NCBI GenBank assembly: GCA_963724495.1
Contig: CAVRUZ010000002.1
Coordinates: 1,054,001-1,118,000, forward strand
Direction: 5' to 3'
DNA length: 64,000 nt
From: CAVRUZ01 sp963724495
GTDB taxonomy: Bacteria > Actinomycetota > Actinomycetes > Propionibacteriales > DAIQRJ01
Part shown: piece by piece, positions 17,526-26,429 of the stretch
Numbering within the stretch: the stretch's first letter is position 1
Layout: each line of letters opens with the position of its first letter
Notes under the pieces: model-generated
What the model was told of the DNA's origin: nothing
What the model saw: the letters and a program-made list of their open reading frames with translations, nothing else
Database searches by the model: none
Made by a program: the position numbers and the translations under genes

Positions 17526-17881
17526 AGGTGATCCTCCTCGCATCCGGCGCCCAACCTGTCCCGCGGCGCTGAGCGCAGGCTATCGAGACGCGGGGACGCT
17601 GCCCGGTAGGCAGACCGTGCCCGCATGACCAGGTCCTGGCCGGTACGGTTCACGGCCCGGTTCGGAGCAACGTTGGTTGCGGTTTGCCGCCGCTTTGTCG
17701 CCCGTGGTGTTGGAACGGCAGTGAGGGTGGACACTGGTAAGCAAGGAGTTGCGTCGATTCGTGACAATGGAGTCGTCCGGCGCGACCCGGCGTGTCCAAG
17801 GCCACATGACCCGACGGGAAGCCTGGCCCCTGGTTGGCTGTTGCAACCAGTGCGGTCCCTGAAAGAACGGAGACAAGCACA
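17526..17881. promoter_or_regulatory. 356-bp divergent region parE / DUF7455, with leader hairpin
   Basis: No gene is supported here. It must hold the promoters of parE (-) and the DUF7455 gene (+). Visible are the parE Shine-Dalgarno next to 17526 and a 7-bp-stem hairpin at 17830-17850 (CTGGTTG, 7-nt loop, CAACCAG), about 30 nt before the DUF7455 GTG. No convincing -35/-10 pair was found. Confidence 0.5.
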
Positions 17882-18082
17882 GTGAACGCAGCCACGACGA
17901 CTCAACTGTCTGCGCACGACCGGTGTGACCGGTGCGGTGCACAGGCCTATGTCCGCGTCCACCTGATCTCCGGTGGCGAACTTCTGTTCTGCGCCCACCA
18001 CGGGCGTGAGCACGCCGACCGGATGCGCGCGGCCGGCCACGAGATCCACGACCAGTCGGGACGGCTCAGCCACAGCGAGTGA
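17882..18082 (+). CDS. DUF7455 small zinc-ribbon-like protein
   Basis: 66 residues, MNAATTTQLSAHDRCDRCGAQAYVRV, with CDRC near residues 15-18 and a CAHHGREH segment near 37-44 that together could bind one metal ion. Near-ubiquitous in actinomycetes next to topoisomerase IV and the principal sigma factor; function unknown. GTG 17882 is preferred over an in-frame TTG at 17834 because GGAGA stands just upstream and family conservation starts here. A very strong hairpin terminator follows 39 bp after the stop. Confidence 0.85.
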   Translation: MNAATTTQLSAHDRCDRCGAQAYVRVHLISGGELLFCAHHGREHADRMRAAGHEIHDQSGRLSHSE

Positions 18083-18121
18083 CCCGCCTCCCGGGCCAGA
18101 CCCCCGGACCGAAGCTTTGCG

Positions 18122-18149
18122 CAGCGGCCGCCCAGATGGGCGGCCGCTG
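18122..18149 (+). terminator. intrinsic terminator after the DUF7455 gene
   Basis: Perfect 12-bp stem (18122-18133 with 18138-18149), tetraloop AGAT, followed by TTCATGT. The GC-rich stem and position 39 bp after the stop support termination of the DUF7455 transcript. Confidence 0.8.
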
Positions 18150-18228
18150 TTCATGTCAGCACTCGCCGCCCTCTTGTCGCCACCTTGCGGTTGGGTGTCC
18201 AGCTCGGAACTCTTGAGAGGATCCCCTC

Positions 18229-18711
18229 GTGGACACCATCGGACTCGTGCTCGTCGGCGCCGCGATCGTGGTCGGCGTTGCCGGCGTCGTGGTTCCCGTG
18301 CTCCCCGGCGCGATCCTCAGCCTGGCCGCGATCCTCGTGTGGGCGATCCTGACGAATACCGCCTCTGCCTGGGTGGTGTTCGGGATCGCCGTCGTGGCCA
18401 TCGGCTCGACCCAGGTGCTCAAGTACGTGCTGCCGGGCAAGGGACTCAAGAAGGCGGGCGTTCCCAACCGGACCACGCTCATCGGTGCCCTGTTGTCGAT
18501 CGTTGGCTTCTTCGTGATCCCGGTCGTGGGAATGCCGATCGGGTTCGTTCTCGGGGTGTTCCTCTCGGAGTACCAGCGGTTGCGCGAGGCGGGGCCGGCC
18601 TGGACCTCCACCGTCGCGGCCCTGAAGGCGACCGGCTGGAGCATGGCGATCGAGCTGGCCGGCGTGCTCGTGGCGGCCGGCACGTGGTTCGGCTACGTGC
18701 TGTTCAGCTGA
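18229..18711 (+). CDS. DUF456 membrane protein
   Basis: 160 residues with four or five hydrophobic spans, starting MDTIGLVLVGAAIVVGVAGVVVPVLPGAILSLAA. The glycine-rich GVVVPVLPG motif and the central KAGVPNRTTLIGALLSIVGFFVIPVVGMPIG segment are characteristic of DUF456. GTG start, with GAGAGGA upstream. It is monocistronic as far as can be seen: a terminator lies before it and a 250-bp gap after it. No function is established for the family. Confidence 0.88.
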   Translation: MDTIGLVLVGAAIVVGVAGVVVPVLPGAILSLAAILVWAILTNTASAWVVFGIAVVAIGSTQVLKYVLPGKGLKKAGVPNRTTLIGALLSIVGFFVIPVVGMPIGFVLGVFLSEYQRLREAGPAWTSTVAALKATGWSMAIELAGVLVAAGTWFGYVLFS

Positions 18712-18727
18712 CCTCCCGGTCATGCGT

Positions 18728-18832
18728 CCAATTTCTCCTCGCACCGCCCTTGCTCCGCTGCGGGCAGGCATCGTCGGTGCCCAATTTCTCCTCGCACCGC
18801 CCTTGCTCCGCTGCGGGCAGGCATCGTCGGTG
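18728..18832. repeat. 53-bp tandem duplication downstream of the DUF456 gene
   Basis: Two copies that are identical over 52 bp (18728-18779 and 18781-18832), with a period of 53 bp. Each copy begins CCAATTTCTCCTCGCACC and can fold through GCCC/GGGC and CACCG/CGGTG pairings. It lies in the 251-bp gap before the VOC gene. It looks like a recent local duplication of a structured intergenic unit, perhaps a 3' hairpin. Confidence 0.85.
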
Positions 18833-18962
18833 TCACCGTAGATCCGGCCAGATGTCGGGGTCCTGGTGTCGAATGTGTGCCTGACCGAGGGTGTGCTGTC
18901 GATTTCGGCACGTCCCGATCGTCATCCAGACGTTCCCGACCCCGATCCCCGGAGGGCTACTC

Positions 18963-19382
18963 ATGAGCACGGACACGACCGACACGAAGGCCGGCACCAC
19001 GGACACCGACGCCGACCCGACCCTCAACACCGTCACCTGGTGGGAGATCCCCGTAGTCGACCTCGATGCCGCGGAGGCCTTCTACGGTGCGGTCTTCGGC
19101 TGGACCATCGCCCCCTTCGGTGAGGGGTTCAGCGCGATCACTGGGCCCAACGGCCAGATGATCGGCGGCCTGGTGACCGGCGTCGACATCTCCTCGACCG
19201 GGGGAGCCCGCATCTACGTCAACGTCGTGGACATCACCAAGACGCTGGCCAAGGTCACCGAGGCGGGTGGCACCGTCGTCACCCCCGGGCAGCCGGTCGG
19301 CGGGGACATGGGCTACTGGGGCGCCTTCACCGCACCCGACGGCCAGGTGATCGGCGTGTGCTCGGAGGGTGCACCGAGCTGA
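18963..19382 (+). CDS. VOC-family (glyoxalase/bleomycin-resistance fold) protein
   Basis: 139 residues with one duplicated beta-alpha-beta-beta-beta unit: TVTWWEIPVVDLDAAEAFYGAVFGW in the first half and GARIYVNVVDITKTLAKVTEAGGTVV in the second, ending AFTAPDGQVIGV. This matches small VOC proteins of the type annotated as glyoxalase-superfamily in actinomycetes; the substrate is unknown. ATG 18963 is preceded by CGGAGGGC; an earlier ATG-free extension to 18891 lacks a binding site. A strong terminator follows immediately. Confidence 0.85.
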   Translation: MSTDTTDTKAGTTDTDADPTLNTVTWWEIPVVDLDAAEAFYGAVFGWTIAPFGEGFSAITGPNGQMIGGLVTGVDISSTGGARIYVNVVDITKTLAKVTEAGGTVVTPGQPVGGDMGYWGAFTAPDGQVIGVCSEGAPS

Positions 19383-19390
19383 CCACGCAG

Positions 19391-19425
19391 GGCCGGCCAG
19401 CCGAGAACCCGCGGGCTGGCCGGCC
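19391..19425 (+). terminator. intrinsic terminator after the VOC gene
   Basis: Perfect 12-bp GC stem (19391-19402 with 19414-19425) and an 11-nt loop, 8 bp after the VOC stop. It separates the VOC gene from the sulfatase, whose start is 36 bp further on. Confidence 0.75.
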
Positions 19426-19461
19426 AGGCTCGTCGCTGCCGGCTGGCATAGGTTCGCGGGC

Positions 19462-20886
19462 ATGCCCCAGCGTCCCGGCCGGCCCAGCCCGAACATCCTG
19501 TTCATCCTCACCGACGACCACGCCGCCCAGGCCGTCGGCGCGTACGGCAGCCGGGTCAACACCACGCCGAACATCGACCGGATCGCAGCCGAGGGCGCCC
19601 GCCTCGACCGCTGCTATGCCACCAACGCACTGTGCGCACCCAGCCGGGCGTCGATCCTCACCGGCACCTACAACCACATCAACGGGGTCCAGGGTCTGCA
19701 GACGCGATTCGACAACCGGCAGGAGACGTTCGCGCACCGCCTCCAGGAGGCGGGCTACCAGACCGGGCTGTTCGGCAAGTGGCACCTCGGGCACGGCCCG
19801 GAGCACGATCCGCGCGGGTTCGACGACTGGCTGGTGGTACCGGGTCAGGGCGACTACCACGACCCGCTGATGCTCGGAACAGACGGAGAGCACCAGCAGC
19901 ACGGCTATGCCACCGACATCATCACCGACCTCTCGCTCGACTGGCTCGCCCGCCGCGATCCCGACAAGCCGTTCTGCCTGCTCACCTGGCACAAGGCACC
20001 GCACCGCCCCTGGGAACCCGACGCCGCCCACGCGGAGCTGTATCCCGACGAGAGCATCCCGTTGCCCGACACGCTGTTCGACGACTACGCCGGCCGGGGT
20101 CCGCACGCCGCCGCCGCACGCATGCGCATCGCCCAGGACCTCACCCGCACCGACGTCAAGGACGATCCGCCCGACGATCTCACCGGCGACGACCTCACGA
20201 TCTGGTACTACCGGCGCTACCTGTCCGACTACCTGCGCTGCATCGCCTCGGTCGACGACAACGTCGGCCGCATGCTCGACTACCTGGACGAGGCCGGCCT
20301 GGCCGAGGACACGGTGGTCATCTACTCCTCCGACCAGGGCTTCTTCCTCGGCGAGCACGGCTGGTACGACAAGCGGTTCATCTACGAGGAGTCCATGCGG
20401 ATGCCGTTCTGCGTGCGCTGGCCGGGCGTGATCCTTCCGGGCACGGTCTCGTCGGCGCTGTGCACCAACGTCGACCTGGCCGCAACGTTCTGCGACGTGG
20501 CCGGTGTCGAGCCGGGCGAGCTCAACCAGGGCGAGTCGATGATCGACGTCTGGCGAGGGCAGCCGCACGCCCACTGGCGGGACTGCTTCTACTACCGCTA
20601 CTTCGAGCACAACGACGGCGCGCACGGAGTCTGGGCCCACTACGGCGTGCGGACCGACCGGTACAAGCTGGTCCGCTTCTACAACGACGGGCTCGGACTC
20701 CCTGGTACCGGGCCGCGCACCGACGCGCCCTACACCGAGCTCTACGACCTGCAGGAGGACCCGCAGGAATTGCGCTCGGTTGCCGACGACCCCGCCTATG
20801 CCGACGTCGTGGCCGACCTCGAGAACAGGCTGGCCGGGCTCCAGGAAGAACTGCGCGACGAGCCCTACTCGCCGCCGTCAGCCTGA
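19462..20886 (+). CDS. type I sulfatase (formylglycine-dependent)
   Basis: Hydrolyses sulfate esters. The N-terminal metal-binding NILFILTDDHA is followed by the maturation motif C58-A-P-S-R with ASILTG, where Cys58 is converted to formylglycine. Further on are FGKWHLG, the metal site YSSDQGFFLGEHGWYDKRF, and C-terminal TELYDLQEDPQELRS. Full length, 474 residues. No signal peptide is seen, so it is probably cytosolic. ATG 19462 is selected because the conserved domain begins 12 residues later. The activating formylglycine-generating enzyme is not in this window. The stop overlaps the convergent membrane gene by 9 bp. Substrate unknown. Confidence 0.92.
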   Translation: MPQRPGRPSPNILFILTDDHAAQAVGAYGSRVNTTPNIDRIAAEGARLDRCYATNALCAPSRASILTGTYNHINGVQGLQTRFDNRQETFAHRLQEAGYQTGLFGKWHLGHGPEHDPRGFDDWLVVPGQGDYHDPLMLGTDGEHQQHGYATDIITDLSLDWLARRDPDKPFCLLTWHKAPHRPWEPDAAHAELYPDESIPLPDTLFDDYAGRGPHAAAARMRIAQDLTRTDVKDDPPDDLTGDDLTIWYYRRYLSDYLRCIASVDDNVGRMLDYLDEAGLAEDTVVIYSSDQGFFLGEHGWYDKRFIYEESMRMPFCVRWPGVILPGTVSSALCTNVDLAATFCDVAGVEPGELNQGESMIDVWRGQPHAHWRDCFYYRYFEHNDGAHGVWAHYGVRTDRYKLVRFYNDGLGLPGTGPRTDAPYTELYDLQEDPQELRSVADDPAYADVVADLENRLAGLQEELRDEPYSPPSA

Positions 20887-21934
20887 GCCACCGACGGCGG
20901 TCCGGCTGCTTCCCGCCTGCAGCCGCAGGCCGGCGACGGCGGTGCCGAGGAGGATGACCCCGCCCACGAGCAGCGCACCGGCCACGCCCAACTGCCCGCC
21001 GGTGAGGTCGAAGACCCATTCGGTGATCCCCAAGGTCAGACCCCAGCACGCCGGTCACGAGGAACGGCCAGCCCAGACGGAGCACGTACCGGCTGATCGC
21101 GGCGACGCCGACGAGGATCAGCAGCACGAACGTCGGCCAGTTGGGCTCGTCACCGATCAGGCTCTGGACGCCGACGAGGAGTGCGGCGCAGCCCAGCACC
21201 CGGGCGGTGACCCTTTCCCGCACCCAGGGCGACTCGGCCAGCACCAGCCAGAGCAACCCGACAGCTGCGATCACCAGTGGCACCGACCGCGAGGTCGAGA
21301 ACGACAGCAGCCACACCGCCCCGATGGCCGCGATGAGCACGCCGGTGAACACAGCAACCTGGCTGACCACCCCTGCTGTCACCTGATAGGTGACTCCGAC
21401 AGTCACCAGCAGCACCAGGCCGACGATCAGTGCGACGACGGCTCCGCGCTCGGCGCTGTCGTCTGCCGCGACACCCGCCATGCCGGCCAGTGCGCCGCCC
21501 GCCAGCGTGAACAGCACACCGGCGAGGACGCGACGCGAGGTGTGCCGTGGCTCGCGCAGCGCGGTGGGCCCGCCGGCGTTGACCACCAGGAGCACCGCCG
21601 CGACCCCCAGCACGACGGCGGAAGCACCGAGCAGCAGGAGGCGCCCGGCCAGGCCCAGGTCGGCCCAGCGCATGGCCGCGAAGAGCACCACCGCCGAGGC
21701 AACGAGTGCGCCGCCCACGTACCCCGCCACTTCCAGCAGCCGGCGCCGGGTGGGGACACTGGCGCCCTCTGGGCGCTGCCCCGAGAGGACGGGGTCGACG
21801 ACTTCCTCGGCACGCTGCCGCTGGTCGTGGGTGAGCAGGCCGGCCTCGATGAGGGCGGCGACGACGACCTCGGAACGGGCGTCGTGGGAGTCCCGCTCTC
21901 GCGCGGAGGACTGGGTTGAGGGCGGTCCGGTCAT
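20878..21934 (-). CDS. DUF2157-like multi-pass membrane protein, one-base frameshift near 21040
   Basis: Starts MTGPPSTQSSARERDSHDAR at ATG 21932-21934, with GAGGTGA upstream. A cytosolic N-terminal region (ALIEAGLLTHDQRQRAEEVV) precedes about nine transmembrane helices. The reading frame breaks after PFLVTGVLG. The continuation GLTLGITEWVFDLTGGQLGVAGALLVGGVILLG runs one frame over to a TGA at 20878-20880. Deleting one base near 21037-21046 gives about 351 residues. The N-terminal helix-rich part and hydrophobic tail resemble DUF2157 proteins; function unknown. Confidence 0.7.
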
Positions 21935-22043
21935 GGGGGTCACCTCACGGCCTCCGGACAGGTCGTCCCGTCGTGGGAGAGCTGTCGTGGCGGCAGGATA
22001 GCGATTGATCCCGGTCGGAGCCATGAACCCGCCGCGACCGCGA

Positions 22044-22061
22044 GTATCAGCTGGCTGATAC
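22044..22061. repeat. 18-bp palindrome over the debranching-enzyme stop codon
   Basis: GTATCAGC, two-base spacer TG, GCTGATAC: a perfect 8-bp inverted repeat that contains the TGA stop at 22047-22049. Too short for a strong terminator; could be a regulator site or chance. Confidence 0.45.
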
Positions 22062-24203
22062 CACGACGTCGATGCCCGCCGGCGCCTCCAGCACGTCGAC
22101 CTCCGATCCGCGGATGCGTACCGACAGCGTGCCGTTACCGATACGCAGGCCACGCACCTCCAGTCCGTCGACTGCACCGTCGGCCAGTCCGAGGGGCGCC
22201 AGCACCACCCGGCCATTCGGTACATCGGGCCGAATTCCCAGCAGGGCTGTGAGAATCGCGATCCCGGTGGCTGCTGCCCAGGCTTGTGGCCGGCACGAGG
22301 CCGGGTAGGGCGCGGGCGACGTGACGTCACCCCACTGCTCCCCGCTGTACAGCTCGGGGAACCGATGGTCGACCGACGGGGACGTGCGCAGGAGGCCGTC
22401 GATGAGCGTTCGGGCGGCCGCCGCCTCGCCCGCCTTCGCGAGCTCGGCGATCACGAACCCGGTGTCATGGGTCCAGACCGAGCCGGTGTGATAGCCGAGG
22501 GGGTTGAAGCCGGCCGACGCCGTTCCCATCGTGCGGAGACCGAACCCCGACGCGAGCTCGAGCGAGACGAGCCGTGCCGCGACCGTGCCGGCCTGCTGCT
22601 TGTCCAGGAGTCCTGTCGCCACGACATGACCGGGATTGCTGGTCACCGCGGTGACGGGCCGCTTGTGACCGTCGAGAGCAAGGGCGAGGTACTCGCCGTC
22701 GTCGTCGGAGAGCCAGAACGACTCGTGGAAGCGCGCATGCAGCCGGTCCGCGAAGTCGCGCAGCTCTGCCGTGGCCGGGGCTCCAGGCACGTCTGTCCCG
22801 AACCGGTCCAGCAGGTCCGCGGCCAGGTGCGCCGCCTGATAGGCGTATCCCTGGACCTCGCAGAGCGCCACCGGCGGCTCGGCTTGTTCACCGGTGCGGT
22901 TCTGGACGCTGTCGCCCGAGTCCTTCCAGCCCTGATTGGCGAGTCCGCGGCCGGAGTGGTCGATGTACTCCAGCAGTCCGTCGCCGTCGGCGTCGCCTTC
23001 GTGCAGCAGCCAGCCCGCCGCTGCCGCCAGGACGGGCATCAGCGCCGCGACCTCGGCGTCGGGCATCCCCCACGCCAGGCGTCGTGCAGCAGCAGGATCC
23101 ACAGCGGAGTCGAGTCGATCGAGCCGTAGTAGACCGGCGGCAGGAAGGCGGGGGATGCGCCCGCGACACTCGACGGTCGACCTCAACTCGTGCAGGATCT
23201 TGCCGGGCTCGCTTGCCGCCCGAACGCTCCGCTCCTGGGCCTGTCGCCGCCCGAGCACGCGCAGCGTGGACGCGGCCCGTTCCCAGCCGAGCGGTAGCGC
23301 GAAGCGGGCCGAGATCAGCGCGTCCCGGCCGAAGAGGGTGAGGTACCAGGGAGCGCCAGCAGCGAAGAAGACGTCCTGAGGTGCCAGCGGATCACTCAGC
23401 TGGAGGTGCGCCAGGTCGTCCACGCTGCGCGCCACCAACGGGCCAAGGATCCCGTCCGTCGAGCACACCTTGGGACCCGGAAGGTCACGAGGTCCCGGCC
23501 ACACCACCCCAGCTTCCTCCGGAACCGTCGACGAGACCGTCAGCCGGATCTCCACCGACCTTCCCGCCTCGACCTCCAGGTCGTACTCGAGGGTGTGGTC
23601 GCTCACGCGATCGGCGGATGGGTTGCCACGGACGAACACGCTCCATCCGGGCAGAACTGGCGACGCGAACACCAGGCCGCCGTCTTCTCGGTACCCGATG
23701 ACGTCGGTGAGGCCTGCAGTGCCGCCCGACACCACTGACACGCCCGCGAGGTCACTGGCCACCTCGACCTCGAGCACCAGGTGCTGAGATTCCCGCCCGG
23801 CGTTGCTCAGCCGGATGACCTCCTCCAGTGACTGTGCGACCGCCTCACCGGGTTCCACGGCAGACTCGACGAGGAAGCGACGTCGCTCCACTCGGAGTGT
23901 GGGGTCGGGTGTCGGCAGTCCCTTGTGCCGGAACACGCCGACGAACCGGGCCGAAGCCGCGTCGGTGAGTTCGGCGTGGATCGGCTCGGGCTGACGTCCG
24001 TCCACGGTGACCACGAGTCGCGAGAGCAGCCGGCGGTCGGCGGTGAACAGCCCGCCGACGCCGGTGCCGTCGAACTGCCCCGACCGGTCGCAGATCGCCA
24101 TCATCGGTGCCGCCACCAGCACGATCGCCTCGTGCAGGAACGGCTGGCGGTGATGCGGTATCGCTTTCACCACAGCGTCGGCCACGGCCGCATCGTTGCG
24201 CAC
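22047..24203 (-). CDS. glycogen-debranching-like amylo-alpha-1,6-glucosidase, masked double frameshift
   Basis: 718 residues. The N-terminal glycogen-debranching domain (about 1-200: GTGVGGLFTADRRLLSRLVV) is followed by an (alpha/alpha)6 glycosidase domain with FGRDALISARFALPLGWERA, NQGWKDSGDSVQ, LCEVQGYAYQA and GSVWTHDTGFVIAELAKAG. About 25 residues between KILHELR and WGMPDAEVAALMP are out of frame. The neighbouring frame there encodes the expected PPVYYGSIDSTPLWILLLHDAWR. One extra base near 23135-23185 and one missing near 23070-23080 explain it. GTG 24203 is the likely start. Acts on alpha-1,6-branched glucans; the true substrate is not certain. Confidence 0.85.
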   Translation of the reverse strand: MRNDAAVADAVVKAIPHHRQPFLHEAIVLVAAPMMAICDRSGQFDGTGVGGLFTADRRLLSRLVVTVDGRQPEPIHAELTDAASARFVGVFRHKGLPTPDPTLRVERRRFLVESAVEPGEAVAQSLEEVIRLSNAGRESQHLVLEVEVASDLAGVSVVSGGTAGLTDVIGYREDGGLVFASPVLPGWSVFVRGNPSADRVSDHTLEYDLEVEAGRSVEIRLTVSSTVPEEAGVVWPGPRDLPGPKVCSTDGILGPLVARSVDDLAHLQLSDPLAPQDVFFAAGAPWYLTLFGRDALISARFALPLGWERAASTLRVLGRRQAQERSVRAASEPGKILHELRSTVECRGRIPRLPAAGLLRLDRLDSAVDPAAARRLAWGMPDAEVAALMPVLAAAAGWLLHEGDADGDGLLEYIDHSGRGLANQGWKDSGDSVQNRTGEQAEPPVALCEVQGYAYQAAHLAADLLDRFGTDVPGAPATAELRDFADRLHARFHESFWLSDDDGEYLALALDGHKRPVTAVTSNPGHVVATGLLDKQQAGTVAARLVSLELASGFGLRTMGTASAGFNPLGYHTGSVWTHDTGFVIAELAKAGEAAAARTLIDGLLRTSPSVDHRFPELYSGEQWGDVTSPAPYPASCRPQAWAAATGIAILTALLGIRPDVPNGRVVLAPLGLADGAVDGLEVRGLRIGNGTLSVRIRGSEVDVLEAPAGIDVVVSAS

Positions 24204-24283
24204 CGCTGACCATGATCTTGGCGGCGCGCCGTACCGGCTCGTGCGCCCGGATCGCGTACGCCCGGGCAGAGCCCGGCAGTGCG

Positions 24284-24898
24284 TCAGCCCTTGGGCGAGG
24301 CCAGGATCGGGTCCTTGAGATCCAGGAACTCCGGAGTCCCGACCTCCAGGGCGTCCATCTCCGCCATCTCCGCCTTCATCGACTCGGGCATCTCCTTCTT
24401 CTCCCCCACGCGTGCGTCCGCCTCGGAGGTGAAGTAGAGGACCATCGTGTAGGCGCTGTCGTCGTGCGCAGCCGCCAGCGAGCCGAGGATGTCGGGCCGG
24501 AAGTCGACCCACTCCGGCGAGTCCGCCGTCATCATCTCGAAGGCACGCTTGGAGTCGCTGGTGTGCCCCTGGATCACCTGGACGAAGCCGGCGGAGTCGG
24601 GGTCGCCGCTGCCCGGCGAGGCGTACACCTGCGTGCTCTCGAGGAAGGTCGGCTCGTCGGAGAACAGCGCCGCCAGCTCCGACCACCACTCGCCCTGCTC
24701 GGGACGGTCGCTGTTGCGTCGGGCCGCCTCTTCGGAGTCGAACCTCGCGATCCCGATGAACCGCCCGTCGTCGGTGACACCGGCGGTCGACCCGAGCCAG
24801 CCGTCCGCTCCCGGCGCCAGGTCTCGCTCCCACTTCTCCATGACCGAACGAATTGCGGCCCCGTCGGACGCGTGCGCCTGAAACACCTGAACGAACAT
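24284..24898 (-). CDS. antibiotic-biosynthesis-monooxygenase-like (dimeric alpha/beta barrel) protein
   Basis: 204 residues built from two similar halves. Each begins with a beta-strand motif FVQVFQAHASDG or FVQVIQGHTSDS, followed by a helix and a strand such as FIGIARFDSEEAARRN or YTMVLYFTSEADARVG. This duplicated ferredoxin-like layout is typical of ABM-like proteins, although no catalytic residues are diagnostic. The ATG at 24896-24898 has GGAGGAG closely upstream, a strong start. It stands alone, 80 bp from the debranching gene start and divergent from the hydrolase at 25091. Confidence 0.7.
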   Translation of the reverse strand: MFVQVFQAHASDGAAIRSVMEKWERDLAPGADGWLGSTAGVTDDGRFIGIARFDSEEAARRNSDRPEQGEWWSELAALFSDEPTFLESTQVYASPGSGDPDSAGFVQVIQGHTSDSKRAFEMMTADSPEWVDFRPDILGSLAAAHDDSAYTMVLYFTSEADARVGEKKEMPESMKAEMAEMDALEVGTPEFLDLKDPILASPKG

Positions 24899-25090
24899 GG
24901 TCTCCTCCAAACTTGGGCCAACGCCTTTGCTGGCTTGCACATCCCCGCGCGATGCGGGGCGAGGCGACGATGCTAGGTCGATCAACCCCGGCCGTCGAGG
25001 CTCGCCGGGAAGTTCCGGGAGGCGGACCGGTGAATCTGCCGATGGCAACCGGTCTACCGTGCAGACCCCGACCATCCGGAGGACGCCAGC

Positions 25091-26248
25091 GTGGAGACCG
25101 TGCAGACCCTGCTCGACCGGCAGCTGGCCGACGAACGCTTCCCCGGCGCGGTCGCGCTCGTCGCCCGGATCGACGACATGGACTTCGGCTGCGCCGGCGC
25201 GCGCACGCTTGGGCAGGCACCGATGACCAGGGACACGCTGTTTCGGGTCGCGTCGCTCACCAAGCCGATCCTCGCGGCCGTCACCATGGTCCTGGTCGAG
25301 CGCGGGCACCTGCGGCTCGATGACACCGTCGACCGATGGTTGCCCGAACTGGCGCACCCGGTGGTGATGCGCGACCTGATGGGTTCGATCGACGACGTGG
25401 TCCCCGCCGAGCGGGCGATCACCGTGCGAGATCTGCTGACCTTCCAGTCCGGCCACGGGTTCCCGCCCGACTTCGACCTGCCCGTCGTCCAGCTGCTGAT
25501 GAACGACCTGTCCCAGGGACCGGCACTACCCCAGTCGGTGCCGCCGCCGGACGAGTGGATGGCGCGGCTCGCGCGCATCCCGCTGTTGCACCAGCCGGGG
25601 AAGGGATGGACGTACAACACCGGCGCGGACATCCTCGGCGTGCTGCTGGCCCGGCTGGAGGCGGCGCCGCTGCCGGACGTGTTCACCGACACCGTTCTCG
25701 GCCCGCTCGCCATGTCCGACACCGGGTTCGCGGTCGGGCCCGACGACATCGAGAGACTGGCCTCGGCGTACCGGCGGGACCGATCCGGCGGGTTCGCGCT
25801 CGTCGATCCACCCGACGGTGACTTCGCCAGCCTGCCTGCGTTCGCCGCCGGATCCAGCGGCCTCGTGTCGAGTGCCGACGACCTGCTGACCTTCCAGCGG
25901 ATGCTGCTGGCCGAGGGTGAGCACGAGGGCACCCGGGTGTTGTCCCCGGACTCGGTGCGGTTGATGACCACCTCGCACGTCGAGGCCGAACCCGGGAACC
26001 CGTTCCTGCAGGGGCAGGGCTGGGGCTTCGGCGGGAGCGTCGACCTCGATCGCTCCGACCCGTGGAACGTGCCGGGCCGCTACGGCTGGGTGGGTGGCAG
26101 TGGCACCGCGGCCTACATCTATCCGCGCTCGGGAGCGGCGAGCATCTGGCTGTCGCAGGTCGAGTTGCAGGGTCCGGACGACTTCAGCGGCATGGCCGAG
26201 TTCCTGACGCACGCCGCGCGGCCGGATGCCGCGGCGCGGCCGGTGTAG
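25091..26248 (+). CDS. serine hydrolase of the beta-lactamase / penicillin-binding-protein-like superfamily
   Basis: 385 residues, cytosolic (no signal peptide). The class C signature SxxK is S-L-T-K in FRVASLTKPILAAV, YxN appears as YNT in GKGWTYNTGADIL, and the third motif region is near GWVGGSGTAAYIYP. This set is typical of EstB-like esterases and D-aminopeptidase-like proteins rather than true beta-lactamases, which are exported. GTG 25091 fits the conserved N-terminus (VETVQTLLDRQL). Natural substrate unknown. Repeat copy B follows in the next gap. Confidence 0.88.
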   Translation: METVQTLLDRQLADERFPGAVALVARIDDMDFGCAGARTLGQAPMTRDTLFRVASLTKPILAAVTMVLVERGHLRLDDTVDRWLPELAHPVVMRDLMGSIDDVVPAERAITVRDLLTFQSGHGFPPDFDLPVVQLLMNDLSQGPALPQSVPPPDEWMARLARIPLLHQPGKGWTYNTGADILGVLLARLEAAPLPDVFTDTVLGPLAMSDTGFAVGPDDIERLASAYRRDRSGGFALVDPPDGDFASLPAFAAGSSGLVSSADDLLTFQRMLLAEGEHEGTRVLSPDSVRLMTTSHVEAEPGNPFLQGQGWGFGGSVDLDRSDPWNVPGRYGWVGGSGTAAYIYPRSGAASIWLSQVELQGPDDFSGMAEFLTHAARPDAAARPV

Positions 26249-26280
26249 CCGGCGAGCCGGCACGGGCGATCGGCCGCGCC

Positions 26281-26357
26281 AAACATGCAACCGAGCCGGT
26301 TCGGCGCCCGCTAGGTCCCGGTCTGTCCGGTTACTTGTCGCAGTGCCGTGCATGTTT
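26281..26357 (+). repeat. CATG-box intergenic element, copy B
   Basis: 77 bp bounded by a perfect 9-bp inverted repeat, AAACATGCA at 26281-26289 and TGCATGTTT at 26349-26357. The central box is degenerate here (CGGTCTGTCC at 26319-26328) but keeps the family spacing (38 and 30 bp). It occupies most of the 181-bp gap between the hydrolase and the GYD gene. Confidence 0.75.
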
Positions 26358-26429
26358 CGCGTTCGCTGTATTACCTTCACGCGATGCCTCTGTCGGGCGT
26401 CGGCGGAGGTCTCGACGAGGGAGGCCACC

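Noticed and set aside
15789..17531. 580-codon open frame antisense to parE
   Set aside because: Shadow of parE with no recognisable motif; typical of third-position GC bias.
22047..25220. A 1057-codon form of the debranching enzyme including upstream sequence
   Set aside because: The upstream part covers the antisense side of the monooxygenase-like gene; conservation begins at the GTG 24203.
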